Made by a program: the position numbers and the translations under genes
Origin: Spirochaetales bacterium Spiro_10
Lineage (GTDB): Bacteria > Spirochaetota > Spirochaetia > Treponematales > Treponemataceae
Direction: 5' to 3'
Length of the DNA: 45,611 bases
NCBI GenBank assembly: GCA_001604405.1
Contig: LVBL01000029.1
Span: forward strand, 1 to 45,611
Notes under the pieces: model-generated
The model's input: the letters and a program-made list of their open reading frames with translations, nothing else
Databases searched by the model: none
What the model was told of the DNA's origin: nothing
Shown here: positions 38,683 through 45,611 of the stretch, piece by piece
Layout of the letters: the number at the start of each line of letters is the position of its first letter
Position numbering within the stretch: the first letter of the stretch is position 1

Positions 38683-39710
38683 TTGTTTCCTCCGGCGCCG
38701 TTCGCGCGGGCGGGTTTCACCCAGCCGTACTTGCGCGGGATGATTCGGTTCAGGAAGGGAACGAGGGCGTTCATGATGAGTATGGAGAACATGACCCCCT
38801 CGGGGAATCCCCCGAAGACGCGTATGAGCGCGGTTATGAGGCCGGCCCCCGCGCCGAACGCGAGACGTCCCGCCGGGGTGACCGGGCTCGTCGCGTAGTC
38901 GGTTATCATGAAGGTCGCGCCGAAGAGAAGCCCGCCCGAGAGCACCGTCAGGAGCGGGTCCACGCCCGCGAGGGCGGCAACGAGCACGGCGGAGGCCACC
39001 ATGGCGAGAGGCGCTCGCCAGTCGATGATCCGCGTCAGGGCGAGGAAGGCGAACGCGAGAACGATAAGGAAGATCGACGACTCGCCGATGCATCCGCCGC
39101 GGCGGCCGAAAAAGAGGTTCCAGTAGAGTTCGCCCGCCGAGAAGAGTCCCGTCTTGTCGGCGATGTCGGCCGCGGTCGCGACCGATCCCTCCGCCGCCTT
39201 CATCCAGGCGAGTGGCGTCGCGGTGGTAACCGCGTCGACGGCGTCGGTGACGCCGCCCGCCCTCGGGGAGAGCCAGGTGGTGAGCGGGGTCGCGAAGCTC
39301 ACGAGCAGGAAGGCCCGGCCCGAAAGCGCCGGATTGAAGACGTTCGCCCCGAGGCCGCCGAAGAATTCCTTGGCGACGACGACGGCGAAAAGGGCGCCGA
39401 GGGCGGTCATCCAGGCGGGGGTCGACGGCGGCAGCACGAGCGCGAGGAGAAGCCCGGTTATCACGGCGGAGAAGTCCCCAGCGCGGGATTCCCTGCCCGT
39501 CACGAGGCGGAAGACCGTCTCGAAGACCACGCAGGAAGCGACGGAAACGGCGAGCGTCACGAGCGCGGGCGTTCCGAAGAGCCATACGCCGTAACCGGCG
39601 ATCGGAAGAAGGGCAAGCACGACGCAGAGCATCACGTGCCTCGTCGTCGCCGCCATCGAATAATGCGGGCTCGACGAAAGGTATATCTCGTTCTTATCGG
39701 ACTCGGCCAT
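38679..39710 (-). CDS. rnfD: Rnf complex subunit D
   Basis: A 343-residue membrane subunit with about nine helices, homologous to NqrB. It has GRAFLLVSFATPLTTW, the covalent-FMN attachment region TTATPLAWMK and the C-terminal GGFPEGVMFSILIMNALVPF. The ATG at 39710 (MAESDKNEIYLSSSPHY) was chosen because it overlaps the rnfC stop (TGATG) and matches the family start; the longer frame is a shadow of rnfC. Confidence 0.95.
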   Translation of the reverse strand: MAESDKNEIYLSSSPHYSMAATTRHVMLCVVLALLPIAGYGVWLFGTPALVTLAVSVASCVVFETVFRLVTGRESRAGDFSAVITGLLLALVLPPSTPAWMTALGALFAVVVAKEFFGGLGANVFNPALSGRAFLLVSFATPLTTWLSPRAGGVTDAVDAVTTATPLAWMKAAEGSVATAADIADKTGLFSAGELYWNLFFGRRGGCIGESSIFLIVLAFAFLALTRIIDWRAPLAMVASAVLVAALAGVDPLLTVLSGGLLFGATFMITDYATSPVTPAGRLAFGAGAGLITALIRVFGGFPEGVMFSILIMNALVPFLNRIIPRKYGWVKPARANGAGGNK

Positions 39711-41107
39711 CACCGCTCTCCTTTGGTTTGTTCGGCCCGCGCCGCGGCGGCCGCCGCGCGCGCCTGCGCCCGCTGGGCCTCCGCGCGCACGAGCGCCTTG
39801 CCGACCCGGAAGCGCTGGACGAGCTTCACGCGGGCCGGGCAGACGTAGGCGCAGGTTCCGCACTCGACGCAATCCATGAGCCCGCACCGCTTCGCCTCAT
39901 CGAGGTTGCCCCCGTCTATGGCCCGCACGATGAGCACGGGCGCGAGACGGCAGCTGCACGCGCGTATGCACGCGCCGCATCCGATGCAGGGCGACTCCTC
40001 GAGAAGCGAGGTCTCCTCCTTCGTCAGGAAGAGCACGCCCGAGGTGTTTTTCTGCACGGGGAAGTCGGCGCCCTTCATGGACACGCCCATCATGGGGCCG
40101 CCCGCGAGTATCTTCGCGACGCCGGGATTGAGTTTGATCACCGAGGGAATCAGGTCTCCGACGAGCGTCCCGATGGGGACCTCGAGGTTCTTCGGTTCCG
40201 CGCACGCGCCGCCGGAGACGGTCAGGGCGCGGTCGACGAGGGGCTTGCCCTCCCTGAAGGCCTCGGACAGGGCCTTGAGCGTGCCCACGTTCTGCACGAC
40301 GCAGCCCGCGGCGGACGGAAGGCCGCCCGACGGAACCTCGCGGCCGACGACGGCCTTGATGAGCATCTTCTCGCCGCCCTGCGGGTACTTCGTCTTGCAC
40401 AGCCGAACCGATATGTCGCAGGCGCCCGGTCCCACGGGATTGCACCGCTGGGAGGCGATGGCCTTCTCGAGAACGGGCGCGAGATCGGCCTTGTTGTCCT
40501 CGAGGGCGATGATCCCGGCGGGGGCGCCGGTAAGGCGCATGGCGATCGCGAGGCCGTCGACGACCTTTTCGGCGCTCTCGGCCATGGTGCGCGCGTCTAC
40601 CGTGAGGTAGGGCTCGCATTCGGCCCCGTTCGCGAGGACGTAGTCTATCCTGCTTCCCTTCGGGGGATTCATCTTGACGTGCGTCGGGAAGGCCGCGCCG
40701 CCCATGCCGACGAGACCCGCATCGCGCACGCGCGCGAGGGACTCCTCCCGCGTGCACATGAAGGGATCAAGCGGGGGAAGGAAGGCCGTCCGGTCGGAAC
40801 CGTCCGCCTCGATCGCCACGCACAACGCGTCGACGTTGCCGGTGACGAGCCTCGTCTCGATTTTCTTCACGGTTCCCGCGACGGACGCGTGAACGGGGGC
40901 CGACATGAAGGCCTCCGAGGAGGCGATCTTCTGGCCCCTCGCGACGACGTCGCCGACCGACACGACGGGCGTATTCGGGGCGCCGCCCTGCGTTACCGGG
41001 ATCCAGACGGTCTTTGTCTGGGGAAACGCGGACTCTATGCCGAGATGTTCGGAGCGCGATTTACGTTCGGGCGGATGAACACCGCCCTTGAAGGATGTGA
41101 CACTCAT
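39710..41107 (-). CDS. rnfC: Rnf complex subunit C (NADH-binding)
   Basis: A 465-residue peripheral subunit that exchanges electrons with NAD(H). It has the N-terminal SFKGGVHPPERK, the FMN/NADH region GLVGMGGAAFPTHVKM and YVLANGAECEPYLTVD, and two [4Fe-4S] motifs CIGCGACIRACSC and CVECGTCAYVCP, ending in an Ala/Arg-rich helix. It leads the rnfCDGEAB(-era) operon, the gene order seen in acetogens. The start at 41107 (MSVTSFKGG) gives the family N terminus. A strong promoter ends seven bases upstream and no ribosome site is present, so the first gene of the operon is probably read from a leaderless end. Confidence 0.95.
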   Translation of the reverse strand: MSVTSFKGGVHPPERKSRSEHLGIESAFPQTKTVWIPVTQGGAPNTPVVSVGDVVARGQKIASSEAFMSAPVHASVAGTVKKIETRLVTGNVDALCVAIEADGSDRTAFLPPLDPFMCTREESLARVRDAGLVGMGGAAFPTHVKMNPPKGSRIDYVLANGAECEPYLTVDARTMAESAEKVVDGLAIAMRLTGAPAGIIALEDNKADLAPVLEKAIASQRCNPVGPGACDISVRLCKTKYPQGGEKMLIKAVVGREVPSGGLPSAAGCVVQNVGTLKALSEAFREGKPLVDRALTVSGGACAEPKNLEVPIGTLVGDLIPSVIKLNPGVAKILAGGPMMGVSMKGADFPVQKNTSGVLFLTKEETSLLEESPCIGCGACIRACSCRLAPVLIVRAIDGGNLDEAKRCGLMDCVECGTCAYVCPARVKLVQRFRVGKALVRAEAQRAQARAAAAAARAEQTKGER

Positions 41108-41114
41108 ATGGATA

Positions 41115-41143
41115 ATACTATCGATCCGCCGTATACGCGTCAA
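41115..41143 (-). promoter_or_regulatory. promoter of rnfCDGEAB-era
   Basis: Minus-strand TTGACG (41143-41138), 17 bp, TAGTAT (41120-41115), seven bases before the rnfC ATG. The adjacent divergent stretch 41144-41210 is strongly A+T-rich and may act as an UP element or help the large outer-membrane gene's promoter, which I could not place. Confidence 0.7.
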
Positions 41144-41268
41144 GACAATAGGGCTTTTTTTATCTATATATTATGAATTATTAAGTATATATAAAGAAAA
41201 GTACCGTCGTAACGGATTATTGCGGACACGTGTTATCATATCAAGGAAAGTTGTCCGAGGAGGATACC

Positions 41269-44200
41269 ATGACCCGACATCCCAGACGTCTCGCCCGTAT
41301 CGCGGCGGGATTTGGAGCCGTACTGCTCATCTCAGGCCTCGCGTTCGCCTACAACCCGCCGCTCGGCGGAGACTCGGCAATCGCCCTCTTCTCCCCCGAA
41401 CTCCTTGGCGGAAACGCGAGCGCGGCGGGCGGGGCCTTCGGACCCGCCCTACCCGGCGAACTGCTCGTCAACCCGGCCCTCTCGGCCGGCGAACAGAGGA
41501 TCGCGCTCGACGCCTCGTACGCGGCCATCATCAGCGCGGGCGACCAGTCCGGGCTCGGCCACGTCATCAATCTCGGCGCGCTCTACCCCACCCGATGGGG
41601 CGTACTCTCGGGAAGCTTCCATTTCGTGACAAGCCCGTTTGACACCCTTCCGCTCGGCACCGCGGGCTTCCTGCACGCCGGCTTCGCGAAGGACCTCACC
41701 GACAGCCTCTACGTCGGCGTCGGCGTCCTCGGCGGCGTCGGCGAGGGCTGGGGCCTGACCGGCGACATCGGCATGCTGTATCTCGCCGGCGATCTCGGCG
41801 CGTTCCACGACGTCCGTCTCGGCCTCGCCGTTACCGGCCTCGGCCGCTCCTTCACCCCGGACACCTGGGGCATCAACGGCGGCGATCCGACGGGATACCC
41901 CTCGGCCTTCACGCCGCGGCTCGGACTCGCCGCGACGCTCGTCGACGTTAACGGCTTCAAGCTCGGAGCCTCGACCGACCTGTCGCTGCCGACGTTCCAG
42001 AACGTCGTCTTCGACGCGGGACTCGAGGCCCTCATCAAGGACATCGTTACCGTCCGCACCGGCTGGACGTACAACATGAAAGAAAGCTCGGAGGACGCGC
42101 AGACCTACATGCCGTCTTTCGGCATCGGCATAAACCTCAAGCTCGACTCGACCGGCAAGGACACCTTCCTTTCCAGAAACGGCTGGGCGCAAAGCGAGGT
42201 CACCCCGTCCTTCGGCGTCAAGCCCCTGTACAAGGACCTCTACGCGGTCGGCGGCGGCGTCAACGCGCGTCTCGGCGTGAAGGACAACAAGGCTCCTGAA
42301 ATTTCCTTCGACTACGAGAAGCCGCTCTACATCTCCCCGAACGACGACGGCACGCAGGACGACCTCGTCGTGCCGGTGCGCGTGCGCGACCAGCGGTACG
42401 TCGTCGCGTGGACCTTCACGGTCGAGGACGAGGCAGGAACGGTCGTGCGCACGATCGCCAACAAGGAGGACCGCCCCGAGATGCAGGACTTCAAGTCCGT
42501 CTGGAAGGCCCTCAAAAAACCGAAAGAGGGAATCCAGGTTCCCGAATCGGTCCGTTGGGACGGACGCACCGACTCGGGTGCGGTCGCCCGCGACGGCGCC
42601 TATACCTTCCGCATGACCGCGGTCGACGACAACGACAATCCCGGCGCATCGGCGCGCCATTCCGTGTACGTCGACACCACCGCCCCCGTCGTGACCGCGG
42701 CTCCCCCCTCCGGCGCGAACGCCATGATCTTCAGCCCCGACGGCGACGGCAACAAGGATACCTTCCGCCTCGCGCAGACGGGCTCGGCCGAGGACCTCTG
42801 GAAGGGCGAGATACTCGACGGTTCCGGTAACGCGGTCCGCGCGTTCGAGACGAAGGACGCCTCCCCCGCCGACGCGGTTTGGGACGGCAGGACCGACTCG
42901 GGCGGGATAGCCCCCGACGGCGTCTATTCCTATCGCGTCTCGTCGACCGACCGCGCGGGCAACGCCGCGGTCGCGCGCGTCGACAACATCATCGTCGACA
43001 CCGTGAAGCCCGCCATCAACGTGACCATCGACACGGCGCATTTCTCGCCGAACGGCGACGGCACGACGGACACCGTCGCGCTCACGCCGAGCATCCCGGT
43101 CCTCACCGGCCTTTCCGGCTGGGAGATGACCGTAGTTTCCCGCGCGGGCGCCGTACAGCGCGCGTTCTCGGGCACGGGGGCCGTGCGTCCCTTCGCCTAT
43201 GACGGCACGTCCGATTCCGGCGCGCGCCTCGCCGAGGGCGAATACCAGGCCATCCTCTCGGCCAAATACGTCAACGGGCACTCGCCCGTCGCCAAGTCCC
43301 CGTTCTTCACCGTGGACGTCACGGCTCCCGAGGCGCGCGTGCGCGCCTCCGGTCCCATCTTCTCGCCCGTCGGCGACGGCAAGCTCGACACGGTCTCCTT
43401 CACCCAGCAGGCGAGCCGCGAGGAATCCTGGCTCGGCGAGATATTCGCGCTCGACGCCTCCGGCAACCCGCGCGGCCAGGCGATCCGCTCCTTCCGCTTC
43501 GGTCCGGTTCCCGACGCCTCTAAGGCGTGGGACGGACGCGACGAGTCGGGCAAGCTCGCGCCCGACGGACGCTACGGCTACCGGCTTACCGCGACCGACC
43601 TCGCCGGTAACCCGGGTTCCTCGAACCTCGCGGTCGTCGAGCTCAACACCGAGAAGGCGGACGTCATCCTGCAGGCGAACCTCTCGGCCTTCTCGCCGAA
43701 CGGAGACGGCTCGAAGGACACGATCGTCTTCACCCCCGTCATAAAGGCCAGCACCGCCGTCGAGCGCTATAGCCTCGTGATCTCCGACAAGTCGGGCAAG
43801 GCGGTAAAGACCTTTGCCGGCACGGGAAGGGTTCCCGCGACCCTCGCGTGGAACGGCGTCGGCGATCCCGCGCCCGGCGCCACCGCCGGCGAGCGAAGCG
43901 CCGACGGCGTCTATTCGGCGAGCCTCGAGGTTACGCTCGTCAATCAGCAGACCTCGCGCTCCGCGGCCCCCGACTTCGAGCTCGACACCCGGTTCCCGTC
44001 GATAGAGATATCGGCCCCGTGGATCGTCTTCTCCCCCAACGGCGACGGGAAGCGCGACGCCCTCCCCGTTGCGCAGAAATCCTCGAAAGAGGACCTGTGG
44101 ACCGCCTCGGTGATCAACGAGCGCAAACAGCCCGTCCGTTCCTGGAAATGGGAAGGCGAGGTCGCCAACGTCGAGTGGAACGCCACCGACAACTCTGGCA

Positions 44201-45372
44201 ACCGCGTTCCCGACGGCACCTACGCCTACGTCGCGCAGAGCGAGGACCGCGCGGGCAACCGCACGACCCAGCAGCTTGCGGGAATAGTCGTCGACGCGCG
44301 CGTCCCCAAGGCCTACGTCACGACGCAGCATTCGGCATTCTCCCCCAACGGGGACGGCGTCAAGGACACTCAGCGCGTCTCCCTCGTGACGAACGTAGCG
44401 GAGGGACTTGCCTCGTGGAGCGTTTCGATCAGGCCCGACGCCGCCGGCAAGGGCGACGCGAAAGCCGCAGCCGTAAAGGTCTGGAGTTCCGCGGAGACGG
44501 CGACGCTTCCCGCCGCGATCAACTGGGACGGTCTCGACTCCTCTGGTAATGTCGCGCAGGGCAGGTTCGTCGCCGAGCTCTCGCTTGTCTACGAGAAGGG
44601 AGACGCGGTAACGGCGGCGAGCGCCGCGTTCGTCTCGAACGCCAAGGCCCCGACGCTCGGCGTGCGCCTCAACCCGAGGTACTTCAGCCCGGACAACGAC
44701 GGGCTCGACGACGAGCTCTTCATCTCCCTTTCCGCGGACTCCTCCGTTGCGATCTCCGAATGGTCGTTCGAAATCCGCGAGCCCGAGGGCACCGCGGGCA
44801 ACGTGTTCTGGAAGACGGGCGGCTCCGACAAGATCGCCGACCGCCTCATCTGGGACGGCCGTTCGCTCAAGGGCGAGCTCGTGCAGGCGGCGACCGACTA
44901 TCCGTTCACGTTCACCGTGCGCGACGAGGTCGGCATGACGAGCGTGGTGCGCGGGTACGTTCCGGTGGACGTGCTCGTCATCCGCGACGGCAACCGCCTC
45001 AAGATCGCCGTTCCCTCGATCATCTTCCGCGAGAACGCGGCCGACTTCAACGGCCTCGACAGCGCGGTGGTCGACAAGAACGTGCAGGTGCTCAAGCGCA
45101 TCGCGGAGATCCTCAACAAGTTCCGCGACTACCGCATTCAGGTCGAGGGCCACGCGAACAACGTGACGGGCACACAGCGCGAGGAGGACGCGGAGCTCAT
45201 CCCGCTTTCGCGCCAGCGCTCCGACGCGGTGCGCGACTTCCTCGTCAGGAACGGCGTCGACGGCTCCCGCCTCTCGACGGTCGGCTTGGGCGGCACGAGA
45301 CCCGTCGTCCAGCGCGCCGACCGCGAGAACTGGTGGAAGAACCGCCGCGTGGAATTCATTCTTCTGAAGTAG
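41269..45372 (+). CDS. giant outer-membrane protein: PorV/FadL-like barrel, FlgD-type Ig repeats, OmpA C-terminal domain
   Basis: A 1367-residue protein. A signal peptide (cleavage after about residue 24, GLAFA) leads into a region to about residue 340 rich in beta-strands and GlyAla loops, resembling PorV/FadL and treponemal UPF0164 proteins. Eight repeats of about 105 residues follow, each opening with a Ca-binding-like F-S-P-N-G-D-G-x-x-D-T motif (near residues 355, 488, 592, 699, 808, 921, 1024 and 1140) and containing WDGRTDSG and DGxYxYRxxxxDxAGN. The last 110 residues form an OmpA/MotB peptidoglycan-binding domain (IQVEGHANN, LSRQRSDAVRDFLVRNG, NRRVEFILLK). It would link outer membrane and cell wall. 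Start at 41269 follows GAGGAGG. The precise role is unknown. Confidence 0.88.
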   Translation: MTRHPRRLARIAAGFGAVLLISGLAFAYNPPLGGDSAIALFSPELLGGNASAAGGAFGPALPGELLVNPALSAGEQRIALDASYAAIISAGDQSGLGHVINLGALYPTRWGVLSGSFHFVTSPFDTLPLGTAGFLHAGFAKDLTDSLYVGVGVLGGVGEGWGLTGDIGMLYLAGDLGAFHDVRLGLAVTGLGRSFTPDTWGINGGDPTGYPSAFTPRLGLAATLVDVNGFKLGASTDLSLPTFQNVVFDAGLEALIKDIVTVRTGWTYNMKESSEDAQTYMPSFGIGINLKLDSTGKDTFLSRNGWAQSEVTPSFGVKPLYKDLYAVGGGVNARLGVKDNKAPEISFDYEKPLYISPNDDGTQDDLVVPVRVRDQRYVVAWTFTVEDEAGTVVRTIANKEDRPEMQDFKSVWKALKKPKEGIQVPESVRWDGRTDSGAVARDGAYTFRMTAVDDNDNPGASARHSVYVDTTAPVVTAAPPSGANAMIFSPDGDGNKDTFRLAQTGSAEDLWKGEILDGSGNAVRAFETKDASPADAVWDGRTDSGGIAPDGVYSYRVSSTDRAGNAAVARVDNIIVDTVKPAINVTIDTAHFSPNGDGTTDTVALTPSIPVLTGLSGWEMTVVSRAGAVQRAFSGTGAVRPFAYDGTSDSGARLAEGEYQAILSAKYVNGHSPVAKSPFFTVDVTAPEARVRASGPIFSPVGDGKLDTVSFTQQASREESWLGEIFALDASGNPRGQAIRSFRFGPVPDASKAWDGRDESGKLAPDGRYGYRLTATDLAGNPGSSNLAVVELNTEKADVILQANLSAFSPNGDGSKDTIVFTPVIKASTAVERYSLVISDKSGKAVKTFAGTGRVPATLAWNGVGDPAPGATAGERSADGVYSASLEVTLVNQQTSRSAAPDFELDTRFPSIEISAPWIVFSPNGDGKRDALPVAQKSSKEDLWTASVINERKQPVRSWKWEGEVANVEWNATDNSGNRVPDGTYAYVAQSEDRAGNRTTQQLAGIVVDARVPKAYVTTQHSAFSPNGDGVKDTQRVSLVTNVAEGLASWSVSIRPDAAGKGDAKAAAVKVWSSAETATLPAAINWDGLDSSGNVAQGRFVAELSLVYEKGDAVTAASAAFVSNAKAPTLGVRLNPRYFSPDNDGLDDELFISLSADSSVAISEWSFEIREPEGTAGNVFWKTGGSDKIADRLIWDGRSLKGELVQAATDYPFTFTVRDEVGMTSVVRGYVPVDVLVIRDGNRLKIAVPSIIFRENAADFNGLDSAVVDKNVQVLKRIAEILNKFRDYRIQVEGHANNVTGTQREEDAELIPLSRQRSDAVRDFLVRNGVDGSRLSTVGLGGTRPVVQRADRENWWKNRRVEFILLK

Positions 45373-45379
45373 GATGCCA

Positions 45380-45419
45380 CGCGGGAAGGGAACCTTTGAC
45401 AAAGGCTTCCCTTCCCGCG
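45380..45419 (+). terminator. long hairpin after the giant outer-membrane gene
   Basis: A 13-bp perfect stem (45380-45392 with 45407-45419) encloses a second small palindrome CCTTTG/CAAAGG-like loop (45393-45405). There is no T run; it may protect the mRNA 3' end or work with the next terminator. Confidence 0.6.
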
Positions 45420-45436
45420 CCCATCCCTCCAAACCG

Positions 45437-45462
45437 CCCCGCTTGCGCAAGCGGGGTTTTTT
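45437..45462 (+). terminator. Rho-independent terminator
   Basis: CCCCGCTTGC / GCAAGCGGGG is a perfect 20-bp palindrome followed directly by six T. It lies 65 bp after the outer-membrane gene stop. Confidence 0.88.
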
Positions 45463-45535
45463 ATTGCCCGCGCGAAATTCGTGATATACTGAAGCAACGA
45501 GTTCTTTGACAACAGAAAGACGACGGGCGCTACCT

Positions 45536-45611
45536 GTGCGACTTCGAGATAATCCGGTTAAGTACATAGATCCCGATGGAAGGGAGAATGGGATACCTGA
45601 GGATATTGCCC
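45536..45611 (+). CDS. RHS-core-tip-like peptide start, runs off right edge
   Basis: From GTG at 45536 the frame reads VRLRDNPVKYIDPDGREN then GIPEDIA to the edge. The segment RDNPVKYIDPDGRE is the typical end of the RHS repeat core just before its variable C-terminal toxin domain. The upstream frame closes at 45482-45484, so no RHS shell precedes it here. A possible promoter (ATTGCC 45463-45468, 16 bp, TATACT 45485-45490) lies upstream. This could be an orphan RHS C-terminal cassette or a remnant; the start codon is uncertain (a TTG at 45506 is also in frame), and the ribosome site is poor. Confidence 0.45.
   Translation, partial: MRLRDNPVKYIDPDGRENGIPEDIA

Noticed and set aside
41449-45567. 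A 1372-residue open frame antisense to the giant outer-membrane gene
   Set aside because: It is a by-product of high G+C at third codon positions; the plus-strand frame has signal peptide, repeats and OmpA domain, while the antisense product is Arg/Gly/Asp-rich with no motif.

Overview
The window is G+C-rich chromosomal DNA from what is most likely a spirochaete of the Treponema/Spirochaeta lineage. The pointers are a bifunctional aroDE gene, a def-fmt-PASTA gene order, an rnfCDGEAB operon, and a very large outer-membrane protein in which a PorV/FadL-like barrel is joined to FlgD-type Ig repeats and an OmpA domain. This taxonomic call is inference from gene content and no marker gene was compared. 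No transposase, phage gene or CRISPR array was seen.

Region 1 (1-13.4 kb) is a large metalloid-resistance and thiol-redox block. After the edge of an aldo/keto reductase come a classical arsR-acr3-arsC operon behind its own operator, a permease split into two half-size genes, an MFS exporter, and a thioredoxin-CcdA fusion. Next is an eight-gene minus-strand operon: small CPKC thioredoxin, DGC protein, full-length ArsP/DUF318 permease, membrane-anchored thioredoxin, CcdA, GcvH-like lipoyl protein, lipoate ligase and dihydrolipoamide-dehydrogenase-like flavoprotein. Two further ArsR repressors follow, the last paired with a pyrroline-5-carboxylate-reductase-like gene. Four promoters here (the split permease, the MFS gene, the lipoyl operon and the second arsR) carry the same 18-bp operator. 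The genes therefore look like one regulon, in which a lipoylated carrier protein is produced together with its own ligase, its own reductase and a transmembrane electron conduit, next to a metalloid permease. This is the most novel part of the window.

Region 2 (13.7-18.7 kb) holds a repeat-built surface lipoprotein. It is followed by a visibly A+T-richer island carrying a DsbA-rhodanese fusion and a small lipoprotein with two identical six-cysteine modules. The island ends at a tRNA-Cys gene, flanked by a 24-bp perfect palindrome on one side and three 72-bp tandem repeats on the other.

Region 3 (18.8-30.4 kb) is a GntR regulator with a small unknown protein, trxB, a GH3 glycosidase and a GNAT protein packed end to end. 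After these come a single-domain response regulator, the proline genes proA-proB-proC with an unknown leading gene, and def-fmt-PASTA.

Region 4 (30.4-45.6 kb) carries an NhaC antiporter, aroDE-rpiA, a minus-strand rnfCDGEAB-era operon whose RnfG has two FMN-binding domains, the giant outer-membrane protein, and at the right edge the beginning of a small ORF resembling the end of an RHS core.

A recurring feature is a good promoter whose -10 box ends 6-8 nt before the start codon, with no Shine-Dalgarno sequence. This is seen for seven genes and suggests leaderless transcripts.
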